Assembly: GCA_963710645.1 (NCBI GenBank)
Contig: CAVQBD010000009.1
Coordinates: forward strand, 744,001 to 808,000
Length of the DNA: 64,000 nucleotides
Reading direction: 5' to 3'
DNA from: FEB-10 sp963710645
Lineage (GTDB): Bacteria > Acidobacteriota > Thermoanaerobaculia > Thermoanaerobaculales > Sulfomarinibacteraceae
Under the pieces are notes generated by a model, which searched no databases, was not told the origin of the DNA, and saw only the letters and a program-made list of their open reading frames with translations. Position 1 is the stretch's first letter. Every line of letters begins with the position of its first letter. The position numbers and the translations under genes are program-made. Positions 62,809 through 64,000 of the stretch are shown here, piece by piece.

Positions 62809-64000
62809 ATGAAGATGCCCATACTTACCGCAGCCCGTCCGGCCCACCGCGGCACTCTGTTGGCTCTGCTCGTGCTGGCGGTCGTCATCCCGACCGAACA
62901 CGCCCTGGCGAGCCGAGAGTTGCCTATCCAGAGGGTCCACGTCGAGGGAGACGGAGTCGCCGACCAAGAAGCACTGATTCGTATCCTGGGACTGGAAGAG
63001 GGACGACCGATCAATCGGCATCGCCTGCGAGAGTCGATCCTCGCAATCTACGCCAGTGGCGAGGTCGAACGGATCCGCGTTGACGCTGAAACGGCACCTG
63101 ACTTCGTGGATGTCACCGTGACCATCAATATGCGATCCAAGATCTCGAAGATCCAGGTCAAGACCTCGAACCCGATCCTTAGGAACCAGATCAAGAAGTG
63201 GCTGCAAATGACCCCGGGCGACGCAGTGTCCTTCAGCAATATCGAAGCCGGAAACCGAAGGGTCCTGCGAAAACTTCGTGAAAAGGGGCATGTGGATCCG
63301 GACGTCGAGGTTTTTGTGGACTTCCACCGTTCGACGAATACGGTGGATATCACTGTGGAAGCACGTCCGGGCGAGTTGGAGTTGGTGGGCCCGGTGATCA
63401 TCCAAGGAATTGACGACCCCGAGGTGGCCCGGTCGGTCATGCCCAAGACCAGCCCCGACGCAAAACTCGGCACGCGGACAAAAGAGCGGATGCGCACCCA
63501 GGTGGAGGAAAATCTGAGGCGCCAGGGCTTCTGGGATGGTCGAGTCATGGACGTGGACCGCGGCACTGTGGATGATCCCCAGGCCCTGGTGATCACGGTG
63601 GATCCCGGCCCCTTCTACCAGCTCGAACTCGTGACGCCGCCCGGAATGGAAAAGGTCGTTTCCGAAGCATTCCCCGACCCGGTGGAGGAAGATGTCCACC
63701 CCGCTCAGACGGAGGCACTGGCCGAGCGCATTCGCGAGAACCTGCAGGACCGGGGTCACCTTCTGGCCACGGTGACCACCCGGCTCGAGATCGAAGGCCC
63801 ATCCCACCTCGTTCGCGTCGAGGCCGACCCCGGCGGCGTCCGGCGGATCGCGTCGGTGGAGTTTCCGGGGGCCGTATCCGTCGACCGGGACGAGCTCGGC
63901 CGCACGGTCCGCGTCGAGAAGGGCAAGACCTCCGGCCTGGGCGGTCAGGCGATCAATGACACGACCCTAGGGATCGACCGTCGGCTGCTCGAGGAGAAGT
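62809..64000 (+). CDS. Omp85-family outer membrane assembly protein (BamA/TamA-like), N-terminal part
   Basis: Starts at ATG 62809 (MKMPILTAARPAH) with a signal peptide of ~34 residues (ending EHALA) and stays open to the window edge (397 codons). Successive POTRA-like domains are seen: IQRVHVEGDGVADQEALIRIL, ISKIQVKTSNPILRNQIKKWL, ELVGPVIIQGIDDPEVARSV, and IASVEFPGAVSVDRDELGRTV, each followed by L-R-x-x-G-type strands. The beta-barrel must lie beyond the window. With tamB it likely forms a TamAB-type machine; it could equally be BamA itself. Confidence 0.8.
   Translation, partial: MKMPILTAARPAHRGTLLALLVLAVVIPTEHALASRELPIQRVHVEGDGVADQEALIRILGLEEGRPINRHRLRESILAIYASGEVERIRVDAETAPDFVDVTVTINMRSKISKIQVKTSNPILRNQIKKWLQMTPGDAVSFSNIEAGNRRVLRKLREKGHVDPDVEVFVDFHRSTNTVDITVEARPGELELVGPVIIQGIDDPEVARSVMPKTSPDAKLGTRTKERMRTQVEENLRRQGFWDGRVMDVDRGTVDDPQALVITVDPGPFYQLELVTPPGMEKVVSEAFPDPVEEDVHPAQTEALAERIRENLQDRGHLLATVTTRLEIEGPSHLVRVEADPGGVRRIASVEFPGAVSVDRDELGRTVRVEKGKTSGLGGQAINDTTLGIDRRLLEEK

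Noticed and set aside
1..64000. tRNA or rRNA genes
   Set aside because: No cloverleaf with a GTTC-type T-arm at the right spacing and no rRNA-like stretch was recognised by eye; a covariance-model search would be needed to exclude short RNAs.

Overview
This window looks like a chromosome segment of a Gram-negative, GC-rich bacterium, most likely an Acidobacteriota member of the Thermoanaerobaculia type. That placement is inferred, not proven. The reasons are: a MurE with the meso-diaminopimelate motif DNPR; a TamB/BamA-type outer-membrane assembly pair; a multihaem secreted cytochrome; many secreted hydrolases; and secreted proteins ending in shared short C-terminal tags (DGFESGDT..WS and IPVELM.FS.E). 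No rRNA, tRNA or CRISPR array was recognised.

Layout. 1-1379: C-terminal part of a large secreted protein, probably M14 carboxypeptidase-like. 1507-4481 (minus): a tightly overlapping operon of GntR regulator, SpoIIE-type PP2C phosphatase, second GntR regulator, ABC ATPase and ABC permease, with a palindromic operator in front. The first four genes carry eight single-base insertions by my reading; the permease and the flanking genes are intact. 4682-12500: a cNMP-domain/PilT ATPase, CreD, a nine-CXXCH cytochrome, an MscS channel, a YdhR-like protein and an ArsC-like phosphatase. 12557-20072: tagged secreted protein, arsC tail duplication, serine hydrolase followed by a MITE-like element exactly at its stop codon, subtilase, MBOAT/SGNH acyltransferase pair. 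20073-33587: CocE/NonD hydrolase, ICMT-like membrane protein, winged-helix ferredoxin, a 1147-residue secreted protein, a PNGase F-like protein, a second tagged protein, threonine dehydratase. 33897-42158: AlaX editing protein, a broken IS3 element, HtrA protease, alpha/beta hydrolase, GST, S9 peptidase.

42555-57897 (minus) is an almost gapless division and cell wall cluster: mraZ-rsmH-ftsL-ftsI-murE-murF-mraY-murD-ftsW-murG-murC-ftsQ-ftsA-ftsZ. It lacks murB and ddl, and four 10-bp boxes upstream of mraZ look like the MraZ operator. Divergent from it, nadK-tamB-bamA-like (58179 to the right edge) form an overlapping operon for NADP supply and outer-membrane assembly.

The most unusual window-scale signal is in the spacers. 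At least sixteen short arrays with an exact 7-bp period, using unrelated heptamers, lie beside C-rich boxes of the form CCCACCC-N-CCCGGA. They resemble in style the heptanucleotide STRR repeats of filamentous cyanobacteria. Other intergenic elements include two copies of an 86-bp palindrome-bearing repeat and a 126-bp long inverted repeat.
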